A DNA stretch of 64,000 nucleotides from Marinihelvus sp036351115 (GCA_036351115.1 JAZBOL010000060.1:77523-141522), one strand, 5' to 3'. Shown: positions 9,218-18,289, counted from the stretch's first letter. Notes: generated by a model from the letters alone, not told the origin. A program made the numbers and translations.

Positions 9218-10282
9218 ATGGCAAGGACCCCCAGCGCAGGGCGGCGCCACTTGGGCTCAGGAAAAACCACATCCTTCGATATCGCACACCGTGCCGGGGT
9301 CTCCCAGGCCACGGTTTCCCGCGCCCTGAGGAACAGCCCCCTGGTCAGCCCCGAGACCCGCGAACGCATCCAGCGGATTGCCCGGGAACTCAATTACCAG
9401 GTGGACCGTAGCGCCGCCGGATTGCGCTCCCAGACCAGCCACACGCTGGCCCTGCTGTTGTTCGAAGACGCCACCACGGACAACTCGCAGATCAACCCCT
9501 TTTTCCTCTCCATGCTCAGCAACATTTCCCGGGCAGCGCACCGGCGCAAATTCGACCTGCTCGTTTCCTTCCAGCAGATGAGCAAGGACTGGCATTACGA
9601 GTACGAGGCGAGCAACCGCGCCGACGGGATCATTCTCCTGGGCTATGGCGATTACGTCAGCTACACGGACAAGCTCGCGAAGCTCCTGTCCGAGAATGCG
9701 CACTTCGTGATCTGGGGCGCGACGCAGCCCGGCCTGGAGACGCACGCGGTCGGTTGTGACAACCACCTGGGGGGGCGCCTCGCCACAGAGCACCTGGTGG
9801 GGCTCGGCCGCCGTCACATCGCCTTCCTGGGTGAAACCACGGACCGGTTCCCCGAGTTCAAGCGACGCTTCGAGGGTCACCGCGACGCCCTGGCCGAAGC
9901 CGGCCTTGGTGAGCCTGAGCTGCAACTCGACGCCCAGGGGCCGGAAACCAGCGGATTCGAGGCGACGCGGAGGCTGCTCGAATCCGGTGCATCCTTCGAC
10001 GCGATTTTCGCCGCGAGCGATCTGATCGCCATCGGCGCCATTCGGTGTCTCAACAAGGCCGGCCTCCGGGTGCCGCAAGACGTGTCCGTCGTCGGCTTCG
10101 ACGACATTCATGCCGCCCGCTACCTCTCACCGGCCCTCACGACCGTGCGCCAGGACACCTCTGCCGCTGCCGAGATGCTCGTCAACAAGCTCCTGGGCAT
10201 GATCGAGGGTAATTCGTCATCTGCCGAACTACTGCCGCCATCCCTGATCGTTCGCGGCTCCTGCGGCGGGCGAGACACCTGA
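9218..10282 (+). CDS. LacI-family transcriptional regulator of the maltodextrin locus
   Basis: A 354-residue repressor. The start at 9218 (MARTPSAGRR) puts the helix-turn-helix at about residues 19-40 (SFDIAHRAGVSQATVSRAL) followed by the hinge helix (about 50-65). The rest is a periplasmic-binding-protein-like effector domain with the expected FAASDLIAIGAIRCLNKAGL and VVGFDD motifs. The upstream frame could extend to 9131, but that stretch is low-complexity Gly/Pro from a GGGGCC-rich DNA run, so I reject it. The gene is divergent from the TonB receptor, and its stop codon is embedded in the operator in front of the next transporter. It probably senses an imported maltooligosaccharide. The name malR is a guess, so no symbol is given. 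Confidence 0.9.
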   Translation: MARTPSAGRRHLGSGKTTSFDIAHRAGVSQATVSRALRNSPLVSPETRERIQRIARELNYQVDRSAAGLRSQTSHTLALLLFEDATTDNSQINPFFLSMLSNISRAAHRRKFDLLVSFQQMSKDWHYEYEASNRADGIILLGYGDYVSYTDKLAKLLSENAHFVIWGATQPGLETHAVGCDNHLGGRLATEHLVGLGRRHIAFLGETTDRFPEFKRRFEGHRDALAEAGLGEPELQLDAQGPETSGFEATRRLLESGASFDAIFAASDLIAIGAIRCLNKAGLRVPQDVSVVGFDDIHAARYLSPALTTVRQDTSAAAEMLVNKLLGMIEGNSSSAELLPPSLIVRGSCGGRDT

Positions 10283-10293
10283 ATTCGTATTCA
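10280..10293. promoter_or_regulatory. LacI-family operator candidate 3, overlapping the lacI stop codon
   Basis: TGAATTCGTATTCA is the best of the three sites: every position pairs except the two bases flanking the central CG. Its first three bases are the TGA stop of the regulator gene. It lies 68 nt before the downstream MFS start. Confidence 0.65.
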
Positions 10294-10361
10294 GATCGCC
10301 GGGGCGCGCGCCTGCGACCATTTCGGCTTAAGGTGTCGAACTTTCACTGACGGCGCCCTTC

Positions 10362-11789
10362 ATGCTGCCCTTCCAGAAGCACAGGACACCCGGCTTTTTC
10401 GCCCTGCTCAGCCTGCCGAGCACCGCCATGGGCTTCGCCCTGTCGGTACAGATCTCCGCCCTCAGCTGGATCCTGACGACCCAGTACGGCCTGGACATTT
10501 ACGATGTCGGGCTGGTGTGGGCCGCCGGCCCCCTCGCGGGCATCATCGGCCAGGTGTTCATCGGCATCATCAGCGACCGGGTCTGGTTCTGGGGTGGACG
10601 CCGGCGGCCGTTCATCCTGATCGGCGGGACCATCGCAGCCCTCATGCTGCTCGCCTTGCCCCACATCGACGTGATCAGCGACTCCCTGGGGCTGGGGGGC
10701 ATTCTCGGCGTGGCCATCGCCGTCGCCCTGATCCTGGACCTCGCCATCAACGTCAGTTTCAACCCGACGCGGTCCCTCATCGCCGACGTCACCGGGGAGG
10801 GCGACGAGCGCACGCGCGGCTACACGTGGATGCAGACGATTTCCGGCACCTTCGGCGTCCTGGCCTACGCAATCGGGGCGATCTGGAACAATTACGTGCT
10901 GATCTACTTCGGCGCGGTGCTGGTGCTGGTGTTTTCCCTGCTGCCGACCCTGTTCATCACCGAACCCCGGAAACTGGCGGACGAGGACGAGGAAAGGAAT
11001 GGGGGCGCTCACGGCAACGCCTCCACCTCGATCGGCGCCATGCTGCTCGCCATCCGACCCCTGTGGGGCTTTCTCGTGTACGACGTCTATGCCATGGGGC
11101 GCCGCATGCTGGGCATCGAACCCGAGGGCTACACGGCCGAAATTCTCTGCGCCATGGTCACCCTGGGGCTCGTTCTGCAGGCCGTCCTTGAAAAGGCTGC
11201 GCCCCACACACCGAAAGCCAACCAGGTGGCCTTCCGACGCATCGTCGCGGCGCACTCCCTGAGCTGGATCGGCATCCAGACCACCTTCGTGTTCCTTTTC
11301 GCCTACCTGCAGTTCGCCCTGCCGGACATGTCGGATATCGACATGGGGCGCGTCGGCTCCCTGGCCTTTCTCGTACTCAACGCCGTGGGTGCGCTGTTAC
11401 CGGCCTTTGCCCTGGAGCCCCTGGCGCGGCGCTATGGCCGCGTGCAGACCCACACGGCCGCCCTGGCCTGCATGACCGTCGGCTACCTCGCCCTGTGGCA
11501 GTTCGCCGGGTCCCCCGCGGCCATCTTCCTGCTCATGGCCGTGGTCGGCATCGGCTGGGGGGCCATGGTGAGCCTGCCCTTCGCCATCGTTTCCCAGCGC
11601 GTGCGGCAGCAGGAAATGGGCCTGTTCATGGGCCTGTTCAACCTGTCCGTGGTGCTTCCCCAGCTCGTTGTCAGCCTGGGCATCGCCCTGGTCATCAGCC
11701 GTGCGCCGGACAAGAGCCTGATCTTCCTGATTTCCGCCGTCGCCCTTGGCCTGGCCACGCTGGCCTGGAGCCAGATTCGTGACGATTGA
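10362..11789 (+). CDS. SLC45-type MFS sugar transporter
   Basis: A 475-residue inner-membrane permease with about 12 hydrophobic segments. The loop after the second helix reads SDRVWFWGGRRRPFILIG, matching the paralogue at 1-1298. A central cytoplasmic loop (TEPRKLADEDEERNGG) separates the two halves. SLC45/sugar MFS proteins move sucrose, maltose or maltodextrin with protons. It lies downstream of lacI behind the strongest operator candidate, so it is probably a regulon member. The Shine-Dalgarno is weak (GGCG). The last 11 nt overlap the glycosyltransferase start, suggesting cotranscription. Confidence 0.88.
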   Translation: MLPFQKHRTPGFFALLSLPSTAMGFALSVQISALSWILTTQYGLDIYDVGLVWAAGPLAGIIGQVFIGIISDRVWFWGGRRRPFILIGGTIAALMLLALPHIDVISDSLGLGGILGVAIAVALILDLAINVSFNPTRSLIADVTGEGDERTRGYTWMQTISGTFGVLAYAIGAIWNNYVLIYFGAVLVLVFSLLPTLFITEPRKLADEDEERNGGAHGNASTSIGAMLLAIRPLWGFLVYDVYAMGRRMLGIEPEGYTAEILCAMVTLGLVLQAVLEKAAPHTPKANQVAFRRIVAAHSLSWIGIQTTFVFLFAYLQFALPDMSDIDMGRVGSLAFLVLNAVGALLPAFALEPLARRYGRVQTHTAALACMTVGYLALWQFAGSPAAIFLLMAVVGIGWGAMVSLPFAIVSQRVRQQEMGLFMGLFNLSVVLPQLVVSLGIALVISRAPDKSLIFLISAVALGLATLAWSQIRDD

Positions 11790-12810
11790 GATCCGTACCG
11801 AAGGCACCGTCGCCGGCCCGGAACCGGAACCGGAACCCACGGTGTCCGTCGTCATACCGGCGTATGCCGCGGGCGACTGGCTGGACGCCTGTTTGCGCGG
11901 ACTGAACCGGTCCGACTGGCGTCACTATGAAGTGCTGGTCGTGGACGACGCCTCACCCAGCCGCGACATGGAATCCCGGGCGGAGGCGCACGGCGCATCG
12001 TACCTCCGCCTCGACAGGAATTCGGGCCCTGCCGTCGCCAGGAACACCGGTGTGGCGCACACGACGGGGGATTTCATCATGACCGTGGATGCAGACGTGG
12101 TCGTGCATCCCGATACGATGCGGCTGGGTGCCCAGGCACTCGCCTCGGACCCGACCCTCGCAGCCGTATTCGGCAGTTACGACGAATCGCCCGGGCACCC
12201 TGCCTTTCTCTCCCAGTATCGAAACCTTTATCACCGGTGGGTTCACCAGCAAAGCGATCCGGAGGCCAGCACCTTCTGGTCCGGCTGTGGCATGGTCCGG
12301 CGCGACGCATTCGAAGCCGTGCACGGCTTCGGTACGGGCTTTGATCGCCCGAGCATCGAAGACATCGAGTTCGGCTACCGCATTCGTGACGCAGGGTGGC
12401 GTATCCGCCTCTGCAAGGACATGTTGTGTACGCACCTTAAAGACTGGAAGCTCGTGGACATGGTGCGCACGGACATCATGCGCCGCGGCGTCCCCTGGAT
12501 GGCCCTGCTGCTGGAACGCGGCAAGGATGAATCCACGCTCAACACCAACCCGAGGGCGAAAATCGCAACGGCGGCAGCCGGGCTGATGTGCGGTGCGCTG
12601 ATCCTGGCATTCTGGGCGCCCCTGCTGTTGATCGTCGCGGGCCTGCTCGCGGCGCTCATCGTCACGCTGCAGTGGGGTTTTTACCGCTATGTCGCCAGGC
12701 TGAAGGGCGTGACTTTTGCCGTCAGGGTGGCGCCAGCGCAGGTGTTGTTTTTCGTGTGCTGTGCCGTCGCCGTGCCGCTCGGCTACTGGCGGTACTGGCG
12801 GAGCCGTTAG
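11779..12810 (+). CDS. GT2 family membrane-anchored glycosyltransferase
   Basis: A 343-residue family 2 glycosyltransferase. The GTG at 11779 is preferred: GGAG at 11767-11770 lies 8 nt upstream and the start overlaps the MFS stop region by 11 nt. The GT-A fold is visible: SVVIPAYAAGDWL at the N-terminus, DDAS, the metal-binding DAD (MTVDADVVVHPD), and the ED base motif (SIEDIEFGYR). Two or three C-terminal hydrophobic segments (about 255-335) anchor it in the inner membrane. It probably transfers a sugar from a nucleotide or polyprenyl-phosphate donor to a lipid-linked or envelope acceptor. It converges with the flavoprotein gene, 10 nt apart. Confidence 0.85.
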   Translation: MTIEIRTEGTVAGPEPEPEPTVSVVIPAYAAGDWLDACLRGLNRSDWRHYEVLVVDDASPSRDMESRAEAHGASYLRLDRNSGPAVARNTGVAHTTGDFIMTVDADVVVHPDTMRLGAQALASDPTLAAVFGSYDESPGHPAFLSQYRNLYHRWVHQQSDPEASTFWSGCGMVRRDAFEAVHGFGTGFDRPSIEDIEFGYRIRDAGWRIRLCKDMLCTHLKDWKLVDMVRTDIMRRGVPWMALLLERGKDESTLNTNPRAKIATAAAGLMCGALILAFWAPLLLIVAGLLAALIVTLQWGFYRYVARLKGVTFAVRVAPAQVLFFVCCAVAVPLGYWRYWRSR

Positions 12811-12820
12811 GCCGATCCGC

Positions 12821-14323
12821 CTAGCGGTAGCCGGATTCGAGGGGGCGCGGCACCTGGCGTTCACTGGACGCTGCGAGGGTCAGGTCTGAACCGGCCTCGT
12901 GATACTCCGCATCCTCGTTGACCTGCCAGACGTCCCAGGTTGGCTCACCGGCCAGGATGTTTTCCGCCGTCAGGAGCGCCGTCATCATGGCGTGGTCCTG
13001 GTTGTTGTACTTGTGCATGCCGTTACGCCCCACGGGGTGCAGGCCGGGACGCTCCTTCTCCAACCAGCTGCGGAACAGGGCGATCCGTTCCTCGTAGTTG
13101 TCGTCGTACACGGGATAGGCCTTGGGCTGGCGGATCACCGTGCCGTCGATCACGTGTCCGGCGGTCACGAGGCCGAGCTGGATCAGTTCCTCGTCCGCGA
13201 GGCGGACCAGCGCCTCGTCGTCCGAATCCCAGAGCCCGTCGCCCTCGAAGCAGAAATACTCGAGCCCCAGGCAGTTGAGATCCGGGTCAGGAACAAGGTG
13301 GGGTGACCAGGACTTGAAGTTCTGGATGCGTCCGACCTTGACGTCGAGCTCGTGGATGTAGATCCAGTTGTCGTCGAAGCAGTCCACGTCGCGCACCACC
13401 AGCGCCACGGTCAGGAAATCCCGGTAGCGCAGCGAATGCGCGGCGGTGACGATGGCTTCGGGTGGCGCCGGGTCAAAGCAATCCACGAGGTCGCGCAGGG
13501 CGATGGAGGAGATGACGTGATCCCCCTCATAGGCCATCTCTTCGCCGTCCGCGTTTCGCGCCGTGACGGTCCACATGCCGCTGTCCGCGTCGCGGGACAG
13601 GCGCTCCACGTTCATGCCCAGGAGCACCTCGCCGCCGGCTTCACGGACCTGGTCGGCGCAGGCCTCCCACATCTGTCCGGGACCCAGCCTGGGATAGCGA
13701 AAGGATTCGATGAGCGTCTTGGGCGTCGCGGTGCGGCGCTTGATGAATCCCGGGGTCAATGCCTGCTGCACGGCCTTGCCCAGGGACAGGCCCTTGATGC
13801 GCTGCGCCGCCCAGTCCGCGGAGATCTCCCGGCACTTCATGCCCCAGACCTTTTCCGTGTAGGTCTTGAAGAAGATGTTGTAGAGCCGCCGGCCGAACTG
13901 GTTGACCACCCAGTCCTCGAAACTGCGGGGATCACGGATCGGGAAGGCCCGGGCCCAGGCGTAGGAGAGACCGCAGCGGACCGACTCGAACAACCCGAGC
14001 TTGCTGAGCGCGTCGAGGGCGCTCAGCGGGTAGTTGAACAGCTTGCCGTTGTAGAAAATCCGGGACTTGCGGGGGCGCTCGATCAACTGGTCGCCGAGGA
14101 TTTCCTGCCAGAGCGCCTCGATCTCCGACGACTTGGAGAAAAAGCGGTGACCGCCGACATCGAAGCGGAACCCGTTGTAGCGTTCCGTGCGCGAAATACC
14201 GCCCACGTGCCGGGGATCCCGCTCGAGCACGGTTACTTTCACGCCGGCACGGGTGAGGTGGCGAGCGGCGGTCAGGCCCGCAGGACCGGCGCCGACGCAA
14301 ATGACGTGCTTTGGCGTACCCAT
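12821..14323 (-). CDS. FAD-dependent amine-oxidase/UDP-galactopyranose-mutase-like protein
   Basis: A 500-residue flavoprotein. From the start at 14323 it opens directly with the Rossmann FAD motif (HVICVGAGPAGLTAARHLTRAG, then VLERDPRHVGGISRT). DVGGHRFFSKS and FFKTYTEKVWGM resemble UDP-galactopyranose mutase-like and protoporphyrinogen-oxidase-like proteins of polysaccharide clusters. Such proteins usually rearrange or oxidise sugars or lipids. Convergence with the GT2 glycosyltransferase fits a shared glycan pathway, but the substrate cannot be read from sequence. The upstream in-frame extension to 14383 lacks family similarity and was not used. Confidence 0.82.
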   Translation of the reverse strand: MGTPKHVICVGAGPAGLTAARHLTRAGVKVTVLERDPRHVGGISRTERYNGFRFDVGGHRFFSKSSEIEALWQEILGDQLIERPRKSRIFYNGKLFNYPLSALDALSKLGLFESVRCGLSYAWARAFPIRDPRSFEDWVVNQFGRRLYNIFFKTYTEKVWGMKCREISADWAAQRIKGLSLGKAVQQALTPGFIKRRTATPKTLIESFRYPRLGPGQMWEACADQVREAGGEVLLGMNVERLSRDADSGMWTVTARNADGEEMAYEGDHVISSIALRDLVDCFDPAPPEAIVTAAHSLRYRDFLTVALVVRDVDCFDDNWIYIHELDVKVGRIQNFKSWSPHLVPDPDLNCLGLEYFCFEGDGLWDSDDEALVRLADEELIQLGLVTAGHVIDGTVIRQPKAYPVYDDNYEERIALFRSWLEKERPGLHPVGRNGMHKYNNQDHAMMTALLTAENILAGEPTWDVWQVNEDAEYHEAGSDLTLAASSERQVPRPLESGYR

Positions 14324-14463
14324 GGAATTTGAATCCGGTGAGAGACGGTCGCCATGGTAGCCAATGCACCCCGCAAAACCCAACGCTCTGGCGTCATGCG
14401 CGTTTTACACGCCGTTCACGAGATTCCACTAAACTCGGCGCACATTACAACGAGAGTACGCCC

Positions 14464-15150
14464 GTGAGCATCATTCTCCTGGTTGAAGACAACCATGACA
14501 TCGCGGCGATGGTGGGAGATCATCTGGAATCCGAAGGCTACGAAGTGGATTATGCCGCTGACGGCCTGACGGGCCTCCACCTCGCGGTTACCGAGAGCTT
14601 CGACGCCATCATCCTGGACCTCATGCTCCCGGGCATGGACGGCATGGACATCTGCCGCAAGCTGCGGGACGACGCCGGCAAGGACACCCCCATCCTCATG
14701 CTGACAGCCCGCGACACCCTTGAAGACAAGGTTGCCGGCCTCGACGCAGGCGCCGACGATTACCTGGTCAAACCCTTCGAAATGGACGAACTCGACGCGC
14801 GCTTGAACGCCATGTTGCGTCGCGCTTCCGGCGAAATGACCAGCCAGGTGCTGCGTGTGTCGGACCTGACCCTCAACACCGGCACCTACGAGGTCGAGCG
14901 GGCAGGCAAGTCCCTGACGCTGACGCCCATTTGCCTCAAGCTGCTCATCGCGCTGATGAAGGCCTCTCCCAAGGTCATCAGCCGCCGGGACCTGGAGCGG
15001 GCGGTCTGGGACGACATCGTTCCCGACAGCGACGCGCTCCGAAGCCACCTGTACAACCTGCGCAAGGTAATCGACAAGCCGTTCGACCAGCCTTTGCTGC
15101 ACACGGTGCAGGGTCTCGGCTATCGTCTCGCGGAACTCGATGGCGATTGA
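14464..15150 (+). CDS. OmpR-family response regulator
   Basis: A 228-residue two-component regulator. GTG at 14464 is chosen because the receiver domain begins at once (SIILLVEDNHD). The phosphoacceptor is D52 (DAIILDLMLPGMDGMD) and the conserved lysine is K103 (DYLVKPFE). The C-terminal winged helix spans about 128-225 (LTPICLKLLIALMKASPKVISRRDLERAVW, and SHLYNLRKVIDKPF, HTVQGLGYRL). The stop region overlaps the histidine-kinase start by 11 nt, so they form one operon and a cognate pair. The inducing signal is unknown. Confidence 0.93.
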   Translation: MSIILLVEDNHDIAAMVGDHLESEGYEVDYAADGLTGLHLAVTESFDAIILDLMLPGMDGMDICRKLRDDAGKDTPILMLTARDTLEDKVAGLDAGADDYLVKPFEMDELDARLNAMLRRASGEMTSQVLRVSDLTLNTGTYEVERAGKSLTLTPICLKLLIALMKASPKVISRRDLERAVWDDIVPDSDALRSHLYNLRKVIDKPFDQPLLHTVQGLGYRLAELDGD

Positions 15151-16429
15151 AAAAGGCCTGAATCGCAGGCTGGGTCGCAGCCTGCTCCTCCAAGCCATCT
15201 ACATTTCCCTGGCCGTGCTGGTCGGCATTTTCATCGCCGCGCGGCTGGTGGAGAACGTCCTGATCGAGCAGGCGCTCATCGGCGAAGCCGAGTTCTACTG
15301 GTCCCAGGCAGACAGCAATCCGGACCATCCGCTGCCCAACACCAAGAACATGACGACCTACCGGGTCGACCACGGCAGCGGGGTTCCTGGCCGCCTGACC
15401 GGGCTCGAGGCGGGTTTCCACAACCTCGACGCGCCCCGGGAACTGCTGGTGCTCGTCAGCGACCACGGTGACCAGCGGCTTTACCTGGAATTCGAGGTCG
15501 AGCAGGTCGAACAGCTGGTTACCCTGTTCGGGCTGATTCCCCTGGCCCTGGCCCTCACAGTGATCTACCTCTCCCTGTACAGCGCCTATCGCGTGTCGCG
15601 CCAGGCCGTCTCCCCGATCGTCAGTCTCGCAAAGCAGGTGCAGGAACTGGATCCTTCGAACCCGGACGCGGAGGTGCTCACCATCGACCCGTCCCTCGAC
15701 CCGGACGAGGAAATCATCGTCCTGCAGGAAGCCCTGCAGGACCTGATCCAGAAGGTCACGGATTTCACGGAACGGGAGCGGCGCTTCACCCGGGACGCCA
15801 GCCACGAGCTTCGCACCCCGCTGACCGTGATCAAGATGGCAGCCGAGCGACTGCTCAAAACCCTGCCGCCTGACTGCCAGGAGCGCGGGATGGTCGAGCG
15901 GATCCGAAACAACGCCAGCGACATGAATCGCCTGACCGAGGCCTTCCTGCTGCTCGCCCGGGAGTGGGAAGAAGGCCTCGACCGAAACTGGGTTTGCGTC
16001 AACGAAATCGCGAGCCTGGAACTGGAGCGCATGAAGATCATCTACCCGGATGCGCCCATCGAGTCCAGGCTGGAGCAGGAATGCCGCCTGTTCGTGCTGG
16101 CCCCGGCCAAGGTCGTGGAATCGGTCATTGGCAACCTGGTTCGTAACGCTTTCGCCTACACGGACGCTGGCGCGGTGACCGTTCGCATCGGGCGGAACCA
16201 GGTGGAGATCGCCGACACGGGCGCCGGTATGGACGAAAACGAGGTCGAACAGATCTTCAAGGCGTTCTACAGCAAGGGACGCCAGCGTGGCGGCTTCGGG
16301 GTGGGGCTGACCATCGTCAAGCGCCTGACGGAACGGTTTCAGTGGACCGTCAGCTTTGATTCCGCCCCCGGCGAGGGGACGACGGTCACCGTGAATTTCC
16401 CCGGCGCCCGCTACGAAATGCTGCCCTGA
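15140..16429 (+). CDS. sensor histidine kinase
   Basis: A 429-residue inner-membrane kinase. A first transmembrane helix is at about 15-36 and a second at about 130-152 (LFGLIPLALALTVIYLSLY), bracketing a roughly 95-residue periplasmic sensor region with no family I recognise. HAMP-like linker follows, then the H-box with H222 (FTRDASHELRTPLTVIK), N-box (NLVRNAFAYTD), G1 (EIADTGAGM) and G2 (GGFGVGLTIVKRL). It phosphorylates the overlapping OmpR-type regulator. No HAMP or PAS assignment is secure. Confidence 0.92.
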   Translation: MAIEKGLNRRLGRSLLLQAIYISLAVLVGIFIAARLVENVLIEQALIGEAEFYWSQADSNPDHPLPNTKNMTTYRVDHGSGVPGRLTGLEAGFHNLDAPRELLVLVSDHGDQRLYLEFEVEQVEQLVTLFGLIPLALALTVIYLSLYSAYRVSRQAVSPIVSLAKQVQELDPSNPDAEVLTIDPSLDPDEEIIVLQEALQDLIQKVTDFTERERRFTRDASHELRTPLTVIKMAAERLLKTLPPDCQERGMVERIRNNASDMNRLTEAFLLLAREWEEGLDRNWVCVNEIASLELERMKIIYPDAPIESRLEQECRLFVLAPAKVVESVIGNLVRNAFAYTDAGAVTVRIGRNQVEIADTGAGMDENEVEQIFKAFYSKGRQRGGFGVGLTIVKRLTERFQWTVSFDSAPGEGTTVTVNFPGARYEMLP

Positions 16430-16460
16430 GTCAGCCCCGCCCCGGGCGTGGAATGACGGC

Positions 16461-16484
16461 GCCGTTGCCACCGGTGGCAACGGC
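16461..16484. other. 24-bp perfect palindrome downstream of the kinase gene
   Basis: GCCGTTGCC arms flank a central ACCGGT, and the whole is self-complementary. It lies 32 nt after the kinase stop and 97 nt before the DUF2878 start. There is no T tract, so it is either a weak or processing hairpin or a dimeric operator for the DUF2878 operon. Confidence 0.55.
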
Positions 16485-16580
16485 AAATCGAGCGGGCGTT
16501 CACGACCTTTTCACCGGTGTCCGACAGCTGTTTCACCACAACGGTCCGACACTGGCGGCCATCGAAAAGAAGGCACGTTT

Positions 16581-17186
16581 GTGATGGGAGCCTCGGTTAA
16601 AAATTTCATTCTCTACAACGTCGGGTGGTTCGCCTGCGTTTACTTCGCCGCCGAAGGGCAGGCCTGGGTCGGGCCGGTCGCCGTCGTGCTGGTCGCCGCG
16701 GCCCATCTGCTGTCCGTTTCCGCCTGGAAGAAAGAGGCGCTAACGCTGCTCATCGCCGCAGTCCTGGGTTTCGCCTGGGAGAGTCTGCTGGTCTGGGCGG
16801 GGGTACTCAGCTATCCCACCGCGCCGGGCGTCGGGTCCTTCGCCCCACTCTGGATCGTTGCCCTGTGGATCAATTTCGCCACGACGATCAATGTGAGCCT
16901 GGCCTGGGTCAAGCGGAGCTGGTGGCTCGCGTCTGTCTTTGGCGCGATCGGCGGGCCTTTGGCTTTCGCTGCCGGCGCCGGGCTGGGCGCCGTGAGCTTC
17001 GGTGACCCATTCTGGAGCCTGGTGATCATCGGCGCCGGCTGGGCCGTGCTGCTCCCCGTGTTCGCCCTGATCGCGGAAACGATCATCGACAGCACGTTTC
17101 TCGAGCCCGGCTACCGCCGAACCCGGCGGAGCAGCCTGCTCGAGCAGGCCCAGATGCTCCTCAACGGGAAAGGGCTCGACAAGTGA
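16581..17186 (+). CDS. DUF2878 family membrane protein
   Basis: A 201-residue integral membrane protein with about six hydrophobic segments, matching the DUF2878 family (KNFILYNVGWFACVY near the start and the ALWINFATTINVSL segment). Function is not established; relatives occur beside DUF6134, cyclopropane-fatty-acid-synthase-like and photolyase genes in Gammaproteobacteria. AAGAAGG lies 7 nt before the GTG; the ATG three bases on is an alternative start. It overlaps the next gene by GTGA (4 nt), so translation is probably coupled. Confidence 0.8.
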   Translation: MMGASVKNFILYNVGWFACVYFAAEGQAWVGPVAVVLVAAAHLLSVSAWKKEALTLLIAAVLGFAWESLLVWAGVLSYPTAPGVGSFAPLWIVALWINFATTINVSLAWVKRSWWLASVFGAIGGPLAFAAGAGLGAVSFGDPFWSLVIIGAGWAVLLPVFALIAETIIDSTFLEPGYRRTRRSSLLEQAQMLLNGKGLDK

Positions 17187-17947
17187 GCCGCAAAACGACC
17201 GTTGTCCTGGCGACCTCGCTGGGCCTCCTGCTGGCCGGCGCCGGCGGGGGCGTCACCGCGGACATGGCCGAGGAGCCCACGGGCACGACGACCGAGCGCG
17301 CCCTGTGGGAATTCCAGGTACTGCTCGATGGACGCGACATCGGCATTCACCGCTTCGACATTCAGCAGGACGATGGCTTGGAACGGGTCGATATCGAGGC
17401 GCGCTTCGAGGTCGAGTTCATGTTCATCACGGCCTATCGCTATGTGCACGACAACCAGGAGACCTGGCGCGACGACTGCCTGCAGCAGATCGAATCCAGC
17501 ACGGACGACAACGGCGAGCAGTACGAGCTTACCGGCCAGGCCGGAACCGACTCCTTCACCCTGGACCGCAACGACGCCACCGAGGCGATCGAGACGCCCT
17601 GCCTGAAAACCTTCGCCTACTGGAACCCGGAAATCCTGGAGGCGGATCGACTCCTCAACGCGCAGACCGGCGAGTGGAAGCCGGTCACCGTGGAGTCCGT
17701 GGGCGTGACGCCCTTCGAGGTGGCCGGCGTGCCCGTCGCCAGCGAGGAGTACCGCCTGCTGATTCCCGACGGCGCCATCCGGCTCTGGTATCAGCAGGAC
17801 AACGGCCAGTGGCTGGGGCTGGAAACGCAGACCAAGGGCGGACGCACGCTTCGCTACGAACCGCTCTCGCTGCCCCACCCGCCTGGTCCCGGGGCGGGAT
17901 CCAGGGTCGCCCGGCGCTCGGAGCAGGCACTGGCGCCCTCCCCCTGA
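17183..17947 (+). CDS. exported DUF6134-like protein
   Basis: A 254-residue protein starting with GTG inside the DUF2878 stop (GTGA overlap). It has a signal peptide (TTVVLATSLGLLLAGAGGG). The body resembles DUF6134/DUF3108-like periplasmic proteins: LWEFQVLLDGRDIGIHRFDI early, and a pair of cysteines (C113 DDCLQQ, C145 TPCLKTF) that could form a disulfide. Beta-rich, no transmembrane segment. Pairing with DUF2878 recurs in related genomes, suggesting a joint envelope role. The C-terminus beyond PLSLPHPPGP is low-complexity and likely disordered. Confidence 0.72.
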   Translation: MSRKTTVVLATSLGLLLAGAGGGVTADMAEEPTGTTTERALWEFQVLLDGRDIGIHRFDIQQDDGLERVDIEARFEVEFMFITAYRYVHDNQETWRDDCLQQIESSTDDNGEQYELTGQAGTDSFTLDRNDATEAIETPCLKTFAYWNPEILEADRLLNAQTGEWKPVTVESVGVTPFEVAGVPVASEEYRLLIPDGAIRLWYQQDNGQWLGLETQTKGGRTLRYEPLSLPHPPGPGAGSRVARRSEQALAPSP

Positions 17948-17998
17948 GAGCCCCGCGCGGACTTGCTTTCCGCCCGGCACCATCCCACAATTGCGGTC

Positions 17999-18289
17999 AT
18001 GCCACGTTTGATGCGACACAACGCCCTCAGGTCCCTTCTGTTCGGACTCCTGTTCGCGTTCGCCCAGTCCTTTGCGTTCGCCCATGAGGTCACGCATGAC
18101 CTGAGCGGAGAGCCCGAGCTCTGCGCCACCTGCACGGTGGGCGGGACGCTCAAGGCTGCGCTCGAAGGCAGCCCGTCCCTACCCATCGCCCGTCCGGAAG
18201 TCTTGCTGCCCGGAGCCGTGGCCGCGCTTCCGGGCTACACGTCCTCGATCCTGCCGCCGGAAGCGCGGGCACCCCCGAAGCACGCCTGA
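17999..18289 (+). CDS. small exported His/Cys protein ahead of the zinc-type receptor
   Basis: A 96-residue protein with a signal peptide (NALRSLLFGLLFAFAQSFAFA) and a short mature region starting HEVTHDLSGEPELCATC: two histidines, acidic residues and a C42-x-x-C45 pair. The rest is Pro/Ala-rich. I do not recognise a named family. Short exported His/Cys proteins beside metal-linked TonB receptors have been seen elsewhere, and DUF2946-like proteins are the nearest comparison. It lies 83 nt upstream of the His-rich receptor on the same strand, so metal binding or delivery is a reasonable inference. An ATG at 17963 in frame is an alternative start but would delay the signal peptide. Confidence 0.6.
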   Translation: MPRLMRHNALRSLLFGLLFAFAQSFAFAHEVTHDLSGEPELCATCTVGGTLKAALEGSPSLPIARPEVLLPGAVAALPGYTSSILPPEARAPPKHA

